NCBI GenBank assembly: GCA_937880335.1
Contig: CALFLJ010000139.1
Coordinates: forward strand, 1-9,224
Source of the DNA: an uncultured Succinatimonas sp.
GTDB lineage: Bacteria > Pseudomonadota > Gammaproteobacteria > Enterobacterales > Succinivibrionaceae
Length of the DNA: 9,224 nucleotides
Reading direction: 5' to 3'
The notes under the pieces were generated by a model. The model was not told the origin of the DNA. It saw nothing but the letters and a program-made list of their open reading frames with translations, and made no database searches. This document shows positions 1-6,233 of this stretch, in pieces (positions within the stretch are counted from its first letter, which is position 1; each line of letters begins with the position of its first letter). The translations under genes and the position numbers were made by a program.

Positions 1-830
1 CCTAGGGCAATATCAGTACTTGAACCTGAAATAGCTAAAATAAGACCTGGTATAAATTCAGGATACGTACGAGCCTCGTAGATGCTAAGTTTGAGTTTTT
101 TTACCCCTTGATATGTGAATGACATTGCTATAGCAAAGATAAAAGTTGGTATTGAAAGAAGAAGCTCGCAAAAAAGGTATGTTTTTATTCCAAACAATGC
201 AGTTGCAGTTCTTTTTATAGAAAATGAACGGGACAAAACGGAAACTAAGCTCATTAAAGTCGCTCCGGGAAGACCTGCAATTATGTACCAAATAGCTACA
301 GACCACCAGTTTATAAACAAATACATAAGACAGTGTTCACATAGTGCTTTGCAAAGGCCCATTTGAGAGAGAGTTTGACATTGTCTATACATATGTTTTG
401 ACAAAATATGTCTAACCTCATCTTTATTTCCTGCCAAAAGTTTTTGAGCACAAATTTTACTTAAAAGTAATGGGTGACGAGAATTTAGTAAAAAAGGGAG
501 AATTATCAAATCTAATAGCAGATCATATTCTAAAAAATATTGCAAAATAGTAAGGGATAATAACGCCGTTAAGATAATTAAAAGAGGCAAAAGAACAGAG
601 GATAGTATAATTTGAGATCTTGAATATTCTGGTTTGTTAACCCTTTTTTGTAAGGAGTAAAAAAAAGGAATTAAGCTATTTAAGCGTAATTTATTTGGAA
701 TAGGTAAGCAAAGCTCTATCAAAAGGGCTATAAGTAAAATTACTGTAGGATTAGCAGCAATTTCGTCTAGCCCTTTTAAAAGGTCATATGAAAAGAGTTT
801 GTCTCTAAGATCTTCTAAATTTTCATGCAT
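1..830 (-). CDS. CobD/CbiB-family membrane protein, C-terminus cut by window edge
   Basis: The frame is open from an ATG at 830-828 to the left edge (276 codons plus 2 bases), so the stop lies outside the window. The start overlaps the mtnN stop as TAATG, which suggests translational coupling in one operon. The protein is strongly hydrophobic, with likely membrane segments near residues 27-45, 74-95, 102-115, 165-187 and 218-237. Residues 154-190 (LSQMGLCKAL, then a Trp-rich stretch ending AGLPGA) resemble the core of the CobD/CbiB family (PF03186). The position after the nucleosidase gene matches the order I recall in Vibrio (mtnN, then a CbiB-like gene, then btuF). True CbiB makes adenosylcobinamide phosphate. 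Here the ENxxDG motif of the enzyme is not visible and no other B12 gene is present, so synthase activity is doubtful. An AmpE-like relative is the alternative. Family assignment is fairly likely, function unknown. Confidence 0.72.
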   Translation of the reverse strand, partial: MHENLEDLRDKLFSYDLLKGLDEIAANPTVILLIALLIELCLPIPNKLRLNSLIPFFYSLQKRVNKPEYSRSQIILSSVLLPLLIILTALLSLTILQYFLEYDLLLDLIILPFLLNSRHPLLLSKICAQKLLAGNKDEVRHILSKHMYRQCQTLSQMGLCKALCEHCLMYLFINWWSVAIWYIIAGLPGATLMSLVSVLSRSFSIKRTATALFGIKTYLFCELLLSIPTFIFAIAMSFTYQGVKKLKLSIYEARTYPEFIPGLILAISGSSTDIAL

Positions 831-1528
831 TAAAGTAGTCTTAGTAGGGCTAATACCAAAGCCGCACTATTTTTAGATGCAATTGGTAAGAATTCCTCAA
901 ACGTCTGAGGTTCTCCTTCACAAGCACCGTCAGATACAGCTCGAATAATAAGGAATGGTACATTAAAGTCCGATGCTACATGAGCTATAGCAGCACCTTC
1001 CATTTCTGTAACCATTGCCCCTTTGAATGTTTCTAGGAATGAAGCTTTAAGTTCAGGTGATGAAATAAATTGATCTCCTGACAAAATAATGCCCTTGCGT
1101 ACATGATCTCGAATTGCAGGAACATTGCCAGCTGCAATTTCTGCTTTAGCTATAAGTTCAGGGCTTGCCTCAAAGTATAGATTATGCCCGGCCATTTGGC
1201 CTTTTTTATAGCCAAAGACGGTCAGATCAGCATCGTGATAGGCCGCTTGTGTTGAAAATACAGTATCACCAAGTTTTAAAGAACTGTCTAGAGCTCCTGC
1301 AGATCCTGAGTTTATGATTACTGAGACGTTAAATTTAGTAATTAAAATTGCAGTTACATAGGCTGCACTTACCTTGCCTATACCTGATCTTGCAATCACA
1401 ACATCGTGATCTTCAAGAGAGCCTGTATAGAAATGAGCTTTACCTAAAACAATATCTTGGGCATTTTTTAGTTTTGCAACCAAAGATTCTGCTTCAGGAT
1501 CCATAGCGCAAATAATACCAATTATCAT
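830..1528 (-). CDS. mtnN: 5'-methylthioadenosine/S-adenosylhomocysteine nucleosidase
   Basis: This cytosolic enzyme hydrolyses the N-glycosidic bond of methylthioadenosine and S-adenosylhomocysteine (also 5'-deoxyadenosine), releasing adenine. It feeds methionine salvage and the activated methyl cycle, and its S-ribosylhomocysteine product is the precursor of autoinducer-2. The 232 residues equal the E. coli length and align without gaps of note. Visible family features are GIICAM at 4-9 with the catalytic Glu12, SGIGKVSAA at 48-56, INSGSAGAL at 72-80, YHDADLTVFGY at 97-107, SGDQFI at 150-155, the substrate-binding EMEGAAIAHV at 175-184 (Met176, Glu177), and RAVSD at 196-200 with the catalytic Asp200. 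The ATG is supported by AAAGGAAA about 5 nt upstream (plus-strand 1532-1540). It is the first gene of a minus-strand operon with the CbiB-like gene. Confidence 0.97.
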   Translation of the reverse strand: MIIGIICAMDPEAESLVAKLKNAQDIVLGKAHFYTGSLEDHDVVIARSGIGKVSAAYVTAILITKFNVSVIINSGSAGALDSSLKLGDTVFSTQAAYHDADLTVFGYKKGQMAGHNLYFEASPELIAKAEIAAGNVPAIRDHVRKGIILSGDQFISSPELKASFLETFKGAMVTEMEGAAIAHVASDFNVPFLIIRAVSDGACEGEPQTFEEFLPIASKNSAALVLALLRLL

Positions 1529-1592
1529 AAATTTCCTTTTTGTTCTGTTGATCTTAAGTTTAAATTTTTGAGGAAAAATACTATGTAATCTA

Positions 1593-1607
1593 ATAAGCTT
1601 TGCTTAT
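1593..1607 (-). repeat. small hairpin in the mtnN leader
   Basis: ATAAGC (1593-1598) and GCTTAT (1602-1607) are inverted around a 3-base spacer. It lies about 65 nt upstream of the mtnN start and within 3 bases of the 16-bp palindrome, so the leader mRNA could carry two adjacent stem-loops. No run of U follows in the mtnN direction, so it is not a terminator. Confidence 0.45.
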
Positions 1608-1609
1608 GC

Positions 1610-1625
1610 GATATTACGTAATATC
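1610..1625. promoter_or_regulatory. perfect 16-bp palindrome in the mtnN leader
   Basis: GATATTACGTAATATC is a perfect palindrome with no spacer. It lies about 20-40 bases downstream of the predicted mtnN transcription start and about 80 bp before the start codon. A perfect dyad of this length suits a dimeric repressor site. It could also fold in RNA, although without a spacer the loop would have to use palindrome bases. The binding protein is unknown. Confidence 0.4.
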
Positions 1626-1653
1626 AAAAATTTTTTATATAAGAATTGGCTAC

Positions 1654-1682
1654 ATTATAGTGTACTCGTTTTTAATCGACTA
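1654..1682 (-). promoter_or_regulatory. predicted sigma-70 promoter of mtnN
   Basis: On the minus strand TATAAT (1659-1654) is a perfect -10 box. Seventeen bases upstream is TAGTCG (1682-1677), a weak -35 matching 3 of 6 consensus bases. Transcription would start near 1647, giving a leader of about 120 nt that contains both dyads. There is no stronger -10 on this strand closer to mtnN. Confidence 0.5.
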
Positions 1683-2385
1683 TACCTGTGATTTATATTG
1701 CGTACTTAAATAATTACTAGGACTTATATATGAAATATTTCTAGATAGCATATAAATAGATGTAAAAATTTTAGAAAGAAAAAAACTTAAAGAAAACATA
1801 GTGTTAATAAGATTACTATAATCTCTGCTGACAAAATAATATTATGTGTATAAAACTCTGAGCCTTAAGTTTATTCAGTTTTTTTACTGTGTATAAATAT
1901 ATGAGTGTACTTTATAGACAAATATCCAACAGCTAAATATGACCTACCTTTAGACTAAACAACAACTGCGTTATGTAAGATAAATCAAAAAAAAGCTTTC
2001 GCTTTCACATAAATATTTATTCTAGATTTTAGCAATTTAAATCAAATATATACAAAATGTATAGTTTTTTTTTTTATTAAAAAATAAAGCATTATATCTT
2101 AATAAGATTTCTGTTTATTATTATATTTACTTAAATATAGTAAATATAATATTTTTGTAAGCTATAAATTTAAATATAACTTACAACTATATTCGTTGTT
2201 TACTATAAATTTAAAAAAATTGTAAATATTTTCTAATAAGTTGTGCTGGCATTTAAAGAATTATTTTTATTTTTTTTTATTTTTATGTAAATTTAATACT
2301 TATTTTATTGTTAATTAACATTGATACATTTATTTTGTTTAAAAATGTAATTAAATAAATGTGCGCTAAGCCTGATTTTTTATCT
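1683..2385. other. AT-rich intergenic region between divergent mtnN and glgC
   Basis: I see no gene, tRNA or clear structured RNA here. The stretch is extremely AT-rich, with many A and T runs (T11 at 2065-2075) and stops in all frames. It contains the repeats at 2155-2215 and a perfect palindrome TGTTAATTAACA at 2309-2320. Such DNA is typically curved and is a usual target for H-NS-type silencers. It probably holds distal control sequences for glgC, or decayed DNA with no job. Confidence 0.6.
2155..2215. repeat. short direct and inverted repeats in AT-rich DNA
   Basis: CTATAAATTTAAA occurs at 2162-2174 and again at 2203-2215, 41 bp apart. The first copy lies inside an inverted repeat, TTGTAAG (2155-2161) and CTTACAA (2180-2186). 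A 41-bp offset is about four helical turns, so both copies would face the same side of the DNA. With this base composition chance similarity is a real possibility. Confidence 0.4.
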
Positions 2386-2472
2386 AATCATTCGCAATGA
2401 TTTGAACTGGATCTCAAAACAGCTGTTTGCATTGTGTAATAAGGTTTTTTTTGTCTGATAATTGCAGACAAA
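2386..2472 (+). promoter_or_regulatory. glgC leader with three dyads
   Basis: Three inverted repeats lie within 87 bp upstream of glgC. They are AATCATT/AATGATT with a 3-base loop (2386-2402), the perfect palindrome AAACAGCTGTTT (2417-2428), and TTTGTCTG/CAGACAAA with a 7-base loop (2450-2472). The last ends 48 nt before the start codon. glgC leaders in enterics are bound by CsrA at GGA motifs, but only one GGA is present here (2409-2411) and it is not in a loop, so CsrA control is not supported. No convincing -35/-10 pair was found. TAATAA at 2437-2442 is a weak -10 candidate. These may be operator sites or mRNA stems. Confidence 0.45.
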
Positions 2473-2507
2473 CAGTAATAACTATCTATTTTAGAAAAAA
2501 AACTTTA

Positions 2508-2523
2508 AAGAGGTGAATAAGTG
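2508..2523 (+). promoter_or_regulatory. ribosome binding site fixing the GTG start of glgC
   Basis: AAGAGGTG (2508-2515) sits 5 nt before GTG at 2521. The triplet directly before the GTG is an in-frame TAA (2518-2520), so translation of glgC cannot begin further upstream. The next in-frame ATG is Met12, which has no comparable site. Confidence 0.75.
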
Positions 2524-3840
2524 GAAAACGCCCGTGATGTTGCCAAACAGACAATGGCCTTAGTTTTAGCTGGTGGTCGTGGCAGCCGTCTAAAAGACAT
2601 GACCGATAATCGTGCAAAGCCATCAGTATATTTCGGTGGTAAATATAGAATTATTGATTTTGCTTTATCAAACTGTGTAAATTCTGGAATTACTGGTATT
2701 GGTGTTGTAACTCAGTATAAGTCTCACAGTTTACTAAGACACTTGCAGTCAGCCTGGAGCTTTTTACGTAATCAGTTTAATGAGTATATAGACTTATTAC
2801 CAGCATCTCAGCGTATAGATGAGGAGCATTGGTATCAGGGTACAGCTGATGCTGTCTATCAGAACATTGATATTATAAAAGACCACAAGCCTAAATATAT
2901 TTTAATTCTGGCAGGTGATCATATTTATAAAATGGATTATGCGGAGATGATCTTAGATCATATCCGCATGGGCTCTCCATTAACTGTAGCATGCATTCCT
3001 GTTGAGAGATCTAAAGCTACAGCTTTTGGCGTAATGAGTGTAGATCAAAATAATCTTATTACAGAGTTTATGGAGAAACCAGCAGATCCTGCACCAATGC
3101 CTGGAGACGATACTAAAAGCTTAGCCTCAATGGGTATCTACGTATTTGATGCTGATTTCTTATATGATATTTTACAAAAAGATTATGAGACCCCAGGATC
3201 TCATCGCGACTTTGGTATGGATATTATTCCATCCTTAGTAAAGGAACATAAGGCTCATGCTCACAACTATGCCAAGTCTGTAATTCGTAATCGTGGTGAT
3301 AAGAGTTTAGTTTACTGGCGTGATGTTGGTACTATTGATGCTTACTGGGAGGCAAACATGGATATTGCTTCTATTGAGCCTCAATTAGATGTTTATGATT
3401 TTGACTGGCCAATTTGGACTTACCAACCACAGAACCCTCCTGCAAAATTTGTTCAGGATATTAATGGTACCTCAACCATAGTACGTAATTCCGTTTGTTC
3501 CTCAGGATGCATCATTTCAGGCTCTTCTGTTAATCAGTCTGTACTATTCCATTCTGTACGTGTACATTCAAACAGTTTCTTGTCTGAGTCTGTAATTTGC
3601 CCGTTCTGCATTATTCATCGCGGATGTCGCCTGACTAAGGTAATCCTAGATCGCGGCGTTGAGTTGCCAAGAAACTTGATTGTAGGTGAGAATGCAGAGG
3701 TCGATGCAAGACGTTTCCGTCGCTCAGAAGGCGGTGTAACGTTAATTACAAAGAGTATGTTGCAGCGTCTGCGTAAAGTAGAGCCGGAGCTATTTGAGGA
3801 CTTTGATAACTATCGCGTTCCTTATATTCCAAGTCATTAG
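2521..3840 (+). CDS. glgC: Glucose-1-phosphate adenylyltransferase (ADP-glucose pyrophosphorylase)
   Basis: It makes ADP-glucose and pyrophosphate from ATP and glucose-1-phosphate, the committed and allosterically controlled step of bacterial glycogen synthesis, as a cytosolic tetramer. The 439 residues compare with 431 in E. coli. Visible features are the nucleotide loop LAGGRGSRL (16-24), RAKP (31-34), WYQGTADAV (104-112), AGDHIYK (131-137) with catalytic Asp133, FMEKPADP (183-190) with the glucose-1-phosphate Lys186, SLASMGIYVFD (200-210), WRDVGT (266-271), and a C-terminal beta-helix from about 310. The sequence around 31-137 resembles the Agrobacterium type more than the E. coli one. E. 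coli Lys39, which binds the activator fructose-1,6-bisphosphate, aligns with Asn30. The last 15-20 residues extend beyond E. coli. No other glg gene is adjacent, so it appears to be a single-gene unit. Confidence 0.96.
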   Translation: MENARDVAKQTMALVLAGGRGSRLKDMTDNRAKPSVYFGGKYRIIDFALSNCVNSGITGIGVVTQYKSHSLLRHLQSAWSFLRNQFNEYIDLLPASQRIDEEHWYQGTADAVYQNIDIIKDHKPKYILILAGDHIYKMDYAEMILDHIRMGSPLTVACIPVERSKATAFGVMSVDQNNLITEFMEKPADPAPMPGDDTKSLASMGIYVFDADFLYDILQKDYETPGSHRDFGMDIIPSLVKEHKAHAHNYAKSVIRNRGDKSLVYWRDVGTIDAYWEANMDIASIEPQLDVYDFDWPIWTYQPQNPPAKFVQDINGTSTIVRNSVCSSGCIISGSSVNQSVLFHSVRVHSNSFLSESVICPFCIIHRGCRLTKVILDRGVELPRNLIVGENAEVDARRFRRSEGGVTLITKSMLQRLRKVEPELFEDFDNYRVPYIPSH

Positions 3841-3862
3841 TAATTTGTATTGCTTTTAACCA

Positions 3863-3891
3863 CCCTCTTTTTATTTGTAATAAAAAGAGGG
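3863..3891 (+). terminator. hairpin just after glgC, possible terminator
   Basis: CCCTCTTTTTAT (3863-3874) pairs with ATAAAAAGAGGG (3880-3891) around TTGTA, a 12-bp stem that begins 22 nt after the glgC stop. The T run is inside the stem and no U tract follows, so it is not a textbook intrinsic terminator. It may instead protect the mRNA 3' end. Confidence 0.5.
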
Positions 3892-3902
3892 ATAAAACAA
3901 TC

Positions 3903-3930
3903 AGGTTTTAATAAAGAATCTTTAAAACCT
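3903..3930. repeat. second hairpin downstream of glgC
   Basis: AGGTTTTAA (3903-3911) is inverted as TTAAAACCT (3922-3930), a 9-bp AT-rich stem with a 10-base loop. No U tract follows. It sits between the first hairpin and the left part of the insertion-sequence remnant. Confidence 0.4.
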
Positions 3931-3949
3931 TAGGTGAAGATCTAGGGGG

Positions 3950-3979
3950 ACCCCAATAAGTTTAATAACTTATTGGGGT
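3950..3979 (+). terminator. strong leader hairpin of the IS remnant
   Basis: ACCCCAATAAGTT (3950-3962) pairs with AACTTATTGGGGT (3967-3979) around TAAT, a perfect 13-bp stem followed by TTATTATTTAT. It can act as an intrinsic terminator in the plus direction. It would therefore end glgC read-through and block outside transcription into orfA. Confidence 0.65.
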
Positions 3980-3988
3980 TTATTATTT

Positions 3989-4287
3989 ATGAAACTTAAA
4001 TATGAAGACAAAGTTGCAATTTATAGACTTTGGAAAGAAGAGAAATTTAGCAAAACAATACAACATTAACATTTTGATTGTTAAGTATCTTATTTGTCTT
4101 GTGGATATTTTCGGAATAGATAGTCTTAATAAGACAAAATACAATTCCTCTTCAACAAAATTTAAAGAAGATGTATAAAGAGAGTTTTAATAAACAACGA
4201 GTCAATAAAACAAGTGGCTTTAAGTTTGGTCCCTCCAAAAATATTGGGTTATTTTTACTAAGCTGTAGCTTTTTATTTAGCGCATGA
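3989..4287 (+). pseudogene. decayed IS3-type transposase orfA (N-terminal HTH part)
   Basis: The ATG at 3989 opens MKLKYEDKVAIYRLWKEE, the characteristic start of IS150/IS3-type OrfA helix-turn-helix proteins, but it stops after 26 codons. Similarity continues in another frame from 4068 (NILIVKYLICLVDIFGIDSL, then NKTKY and FKEDV), stops at 4176, shifts to the first frame from 4175 (IKRVLINNESIKQVALSL), and shifts once more at about 4228 (GPSKNIGL) before ending at TGA 4285-4287. Together the pieces follow the expected order of an OrfA N-terminal half without large gaps, so at least three indels broke it. It cannot be functional. The match is from memory of the family, not from an alignment. 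Confidence 0.7.
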
Positions 4288-4426
4288 CATGAGAATAGAA
4301 GTTGGATAATGTGAAAGATGCAAATTAGACAAAAGATCTTGTTGTAAGAATAACTTCACTTTGTTTTAGGGTGAAAAATCAAATTTACGAGTATTTTACA
4401 ACTAAAAAATGCCTTCCTTTTTTTGG

Positions 4427-4461
4427 TATAATATCCGAAATTTTTTATCATATGGCCTATT
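4427..4461 (+). promoter_or_regulatory. -10 box and short leader of the acyltransferase operon
   Basis: TATAAT at 4427-4432 is a perfect -10 box preceded by GG. No good -35 is present at 16-18 bp; the region is A-rich. Transcription would start near 4439, leaving a leader of only about 23 nt. It lacks a Shine-Dalgarno sequence before the ATG at 4462. It contains an out-of-frame ATG at 4452 that would encode eight residues and end at 4478, overlapping the gene start. Confidence 0.55.
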
Positions 4462-5610
4462 ATGCAAACAGAAAATAAAGATTCTTTAGTTACCAGTTCT
4501 GATCCTATCTTTGACGATATTCGTCCATGCAATGATTCTGAGGTGCAAGTTGAATTAAAAAAAATTGCATCGGATAAGCTTGTAATAGATAGTATTTTAA
4601 AATTTAGATATCCTTTACTCTCAAAGCATTTTTCATTTTTGTTAAAACCTATTGTTAAGATGGTTTTAATGCGTAAGGTTGCTAAGTTTAAAAGCATTGC
4701 TCAATTCCAGGATTTTGTAGCTGGAATGATGAATCACGTTATATCCTCGACTACTGATGGATTAACCCTAGAAGGCTTTGAAAAGTTAGTTCCAAATAAA
4801 GGTTATTTATTTATTTCAAATCATCGTGATATAGCATTAGATCCTGCCTTTATTGATATGGCTTTACATGCTCAGGGATTGGATACAGTCCGTATCGCCA
4901 TTGGCGATAACCTTTTAAGAATGCCTGCGGCAACATCACTTATGCGTCTTAATAAAAGCTTTATTGTGAGACGTTCCATAGCATCACCAAGAGACAAGCT
5001 GAAAGCTTTAAGTCATCTTTCTACATATATTGGTCTTTCTATTAAGGAAAATCATTCAGTATGGATTGCAGAGCGTGAGGGTAGAGCTAAGGATGGCGAT
5101 GACAAGGCAGAGGCTGCAGTAATGAAGATGTTAGGTTTGTATGGGAGAACCTTAAAGCAGTCATTTAAAGAATACATGAGTAGCCTTAATATTGTACCTG
5201 TATCAATAACCTACGAGTTTGACCCTAATGACTTGGCCAAAGCAAATGAACTTGACATAAGAGAGCGTAATAATGGTGAATATAAAAAGGATAAACTTGA
5301 GGATATAGAGACCATTACACGAGGAATTCGTGACTATAAAGGGCGAGTTAAAGTTGTCTGTGGTGAACCCATTACATCAGGTTTTGAAACAGCAGAGGAA
5401 TTGTGCGAACTCATTGATAATTTTATTCATCAGAATTACGAAATGTACCCAAGTACATTAATCTCTGCAAATGTGGCAGAAGGTGTTTCTGATAATGATA
5501 AGATTAAATTTGAGCAACGTTTGGAAAAATATCCTCAAAATTTACGTCAAAGGGTTTGTGATATGTACGCAAAGCCTTATCTTAATAAAGTAAATAGCCT
5601 TAAATCTTAG
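4462..5610 (+). CDS. PlsC-like 1-acylglycerol-3-phosphate acyltransferase family protein
   Basis: It probably transfers a fatty acyl chain to a glycerolipid or similar acceptor at the inner membrane; the true substrate is unknown. The 382 residues contain the acyltransferase blocks in order: FISNHRDIALDP (118-128), LNKSFIVRR (163-171), AEREGRAKDG (203-212) and NIVPVSITYEFDP (243-255). Block I is an NHRD form, in which the usual HX4D spacing is not met: His121 is followed by Asp123 and Asp127. I recall the same NHRDI form in a subfamily annotated loosely as acylglycerophosphate acyltransferase. Residues 47-73 may form a membrane-associated stretch. The long N-terminal (1-100) and C-terminal (300-382) parts fall outside the core. 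It heads a plus-strand operon, 8 nt before the next gene. Confidence 0.85.
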   Translation: MQTENKDSLVTSSDPIFDDIRPCNDSEVQVELKKIASDKLVIDSILKFRYPLLSKHFSFLLKPIVKMVLMRKVAKFKSIAQFQDFVAGMMNHVISSTTDGLTLEGFEKLVPNKGYLFISNHRDIALDPAFIDMALHAQGLDTVRIAIGDNLLRMPAATSLMRLNKSFIVRRSIASPRDKLKALSHLSTYIGLSIKENHSVWIAEREGRAKDGDDKAEAAVMKMLGLYGRTLKQSFKEYMSSLNIVPVSITYEFDPNDLAKANELDIRERNNGEYKKDKLEDIETITRGIRDYKGRVKVVCGEPITSGFETAEELCELIDNFIHQNYEMYPSTLISANVAEGVSDNDKIKFEQRLEKYPQNLRQRVCDMYAKPYLNKVNSLKS

Positions 5611-5618
5611 GTTTTGAA

Positions 5619-6233
5619 ATGTTCCATCCACTTTATAATGCAAATGGCAGTATTTCTGTTATACGGGTCATATGCCTTGTGATAATTGCTTTATGTATGG
5701 CAACATACGGAGTTTTAATGCTTTTTAATAACTCTGAGGAACTAGCAAAGAAAGTAGATTTGGCAGAAAATAATGTAGATTTAAGGGAAGGTATTAAAGA
5801 ACTAGACTTAAATAATAAGGATGCTTCTTTAGAAAGTGCCGTTAAGGCTTTATCTGAGGGAACTCATTATCTTGCCTCTTGTGGATTATTGAACAGGGGA
5901 TTTGTAGGTTGTGAATATTCTTTCTCTGAAAATATTTTAAAAGCCTATAATCCAAAAGTGTCAATTTCTGATGAAGGTTATTCTTTAGAGCTTAAAAGTA
6001 AGGACGACTTGCATTGTAATCTTCTTAAAGTTGTCGACGGTGCTTTTAGTGCTTTTGACGTAAAAGGAATACCTGTTTTAGACTGCGCCAAGGATGTTTT
6101 TGATAATCTTGAATTTGCAAATAAAGATTACACAATGTCAGAAGGAGATCCTGCACCATCAGGTTTAGATCCTTTAAAACATACAGCAGAGATTATTGCA
6201 AATTCCCAGATAAATAAGGAAAAAAGTTTATGA
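5619..6233 (+). CDS. uncharacterised single-pass membrane protein with four extracytoplasmic Cys
   Basis: I do not recognise this 204-residue protein. A short cytoplasmic start (1-12) is followed by one hydrophobic helix (about 13-36). There is no signal-peptidase or lipobox site, so it is likely a membrane-anchored periplasmic protein. Residues 38-80 are charged and helix-prone. The rest holds Cys88, Cys98, Cys133 and Cys156, spaced to allow two disulfides. The layout (hydrophobic then amphipathic helix, small domain with C-terminal disulfide) loosely recalls type IV pilin-like proteins. However, the prepilin site with Glu at +5 is missing: the comparable position in GSISVIRVI is Arg16. The gene starts 8 nt after the acyltransferase and overlaps slyD by ATGA, so it is co-transcribed and coupled with both. 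No strong Shine-Dalgarno is seen before the ATG. Confidence 0.8.
   Translation: MFHPLYNANGSISVIRVICLVIIALCMATYGVLMLFNNSEELAKKVDLAENNVDLREGIKELDLNNKDASLESAVKALSEGTHYLASCGLLNRGFVGCEYSFSENILKAYNPKVSISDEGYSLELKSKDDLHCNLLKVVDGAFSAFDVKGIPVLDCAKDVFDNLEFANKDYTMSEGDPAPSGLDPLKHTAEIIANSQINKEKSL

Larger units (their letters stand above)
3934..4287 (+). mobile_element. remnant of an IS3-type insertion sequence, left part only
   Basis: A strong hairpin followed within 10 nt by an orfA-like start is the typical left end of IS150/IS3-type elements, where the leader hairpin shields the transposase gene from outside transcription. The left boundary is estimated: TGAAGATCTAGGGGGACCCC begins at 3934 and could be the terminal repeat. 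No matching right inverted repeat and no orfB (DDE domain) are visible between 4288 and the next promoter, so most of the element is gone. The family call depends on the orfA remnant. Confidence 0.5.

Noticed and set aside
85..366. Short open frames on both strands (85-306 minus, 115-366 plus)
   Set aside because: They overlap the long frame of the CbiB-like gene in other frames and have no homology-like features or good ribosome binding sites.
1850..1887. Possible terminator with a T run near CTGAGCC and TTCAG
   Set aside because: The stem is only four pairs, or needs bulges, and no gene ends there on the plus strand.
1683..2520. tRNA, known riboswitch or phage attachment site
   Set aside because: No cloverleaf, no conserved riboswitch core and no tRNA-end duplication could be found by reading.
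4356..4697. Minus-strand frame of 113 codons over the acyltransferase start
   Set aside because: It is antisense to the conserved gene start and its promoter, has no recognisable domain, and looks like a shadow.
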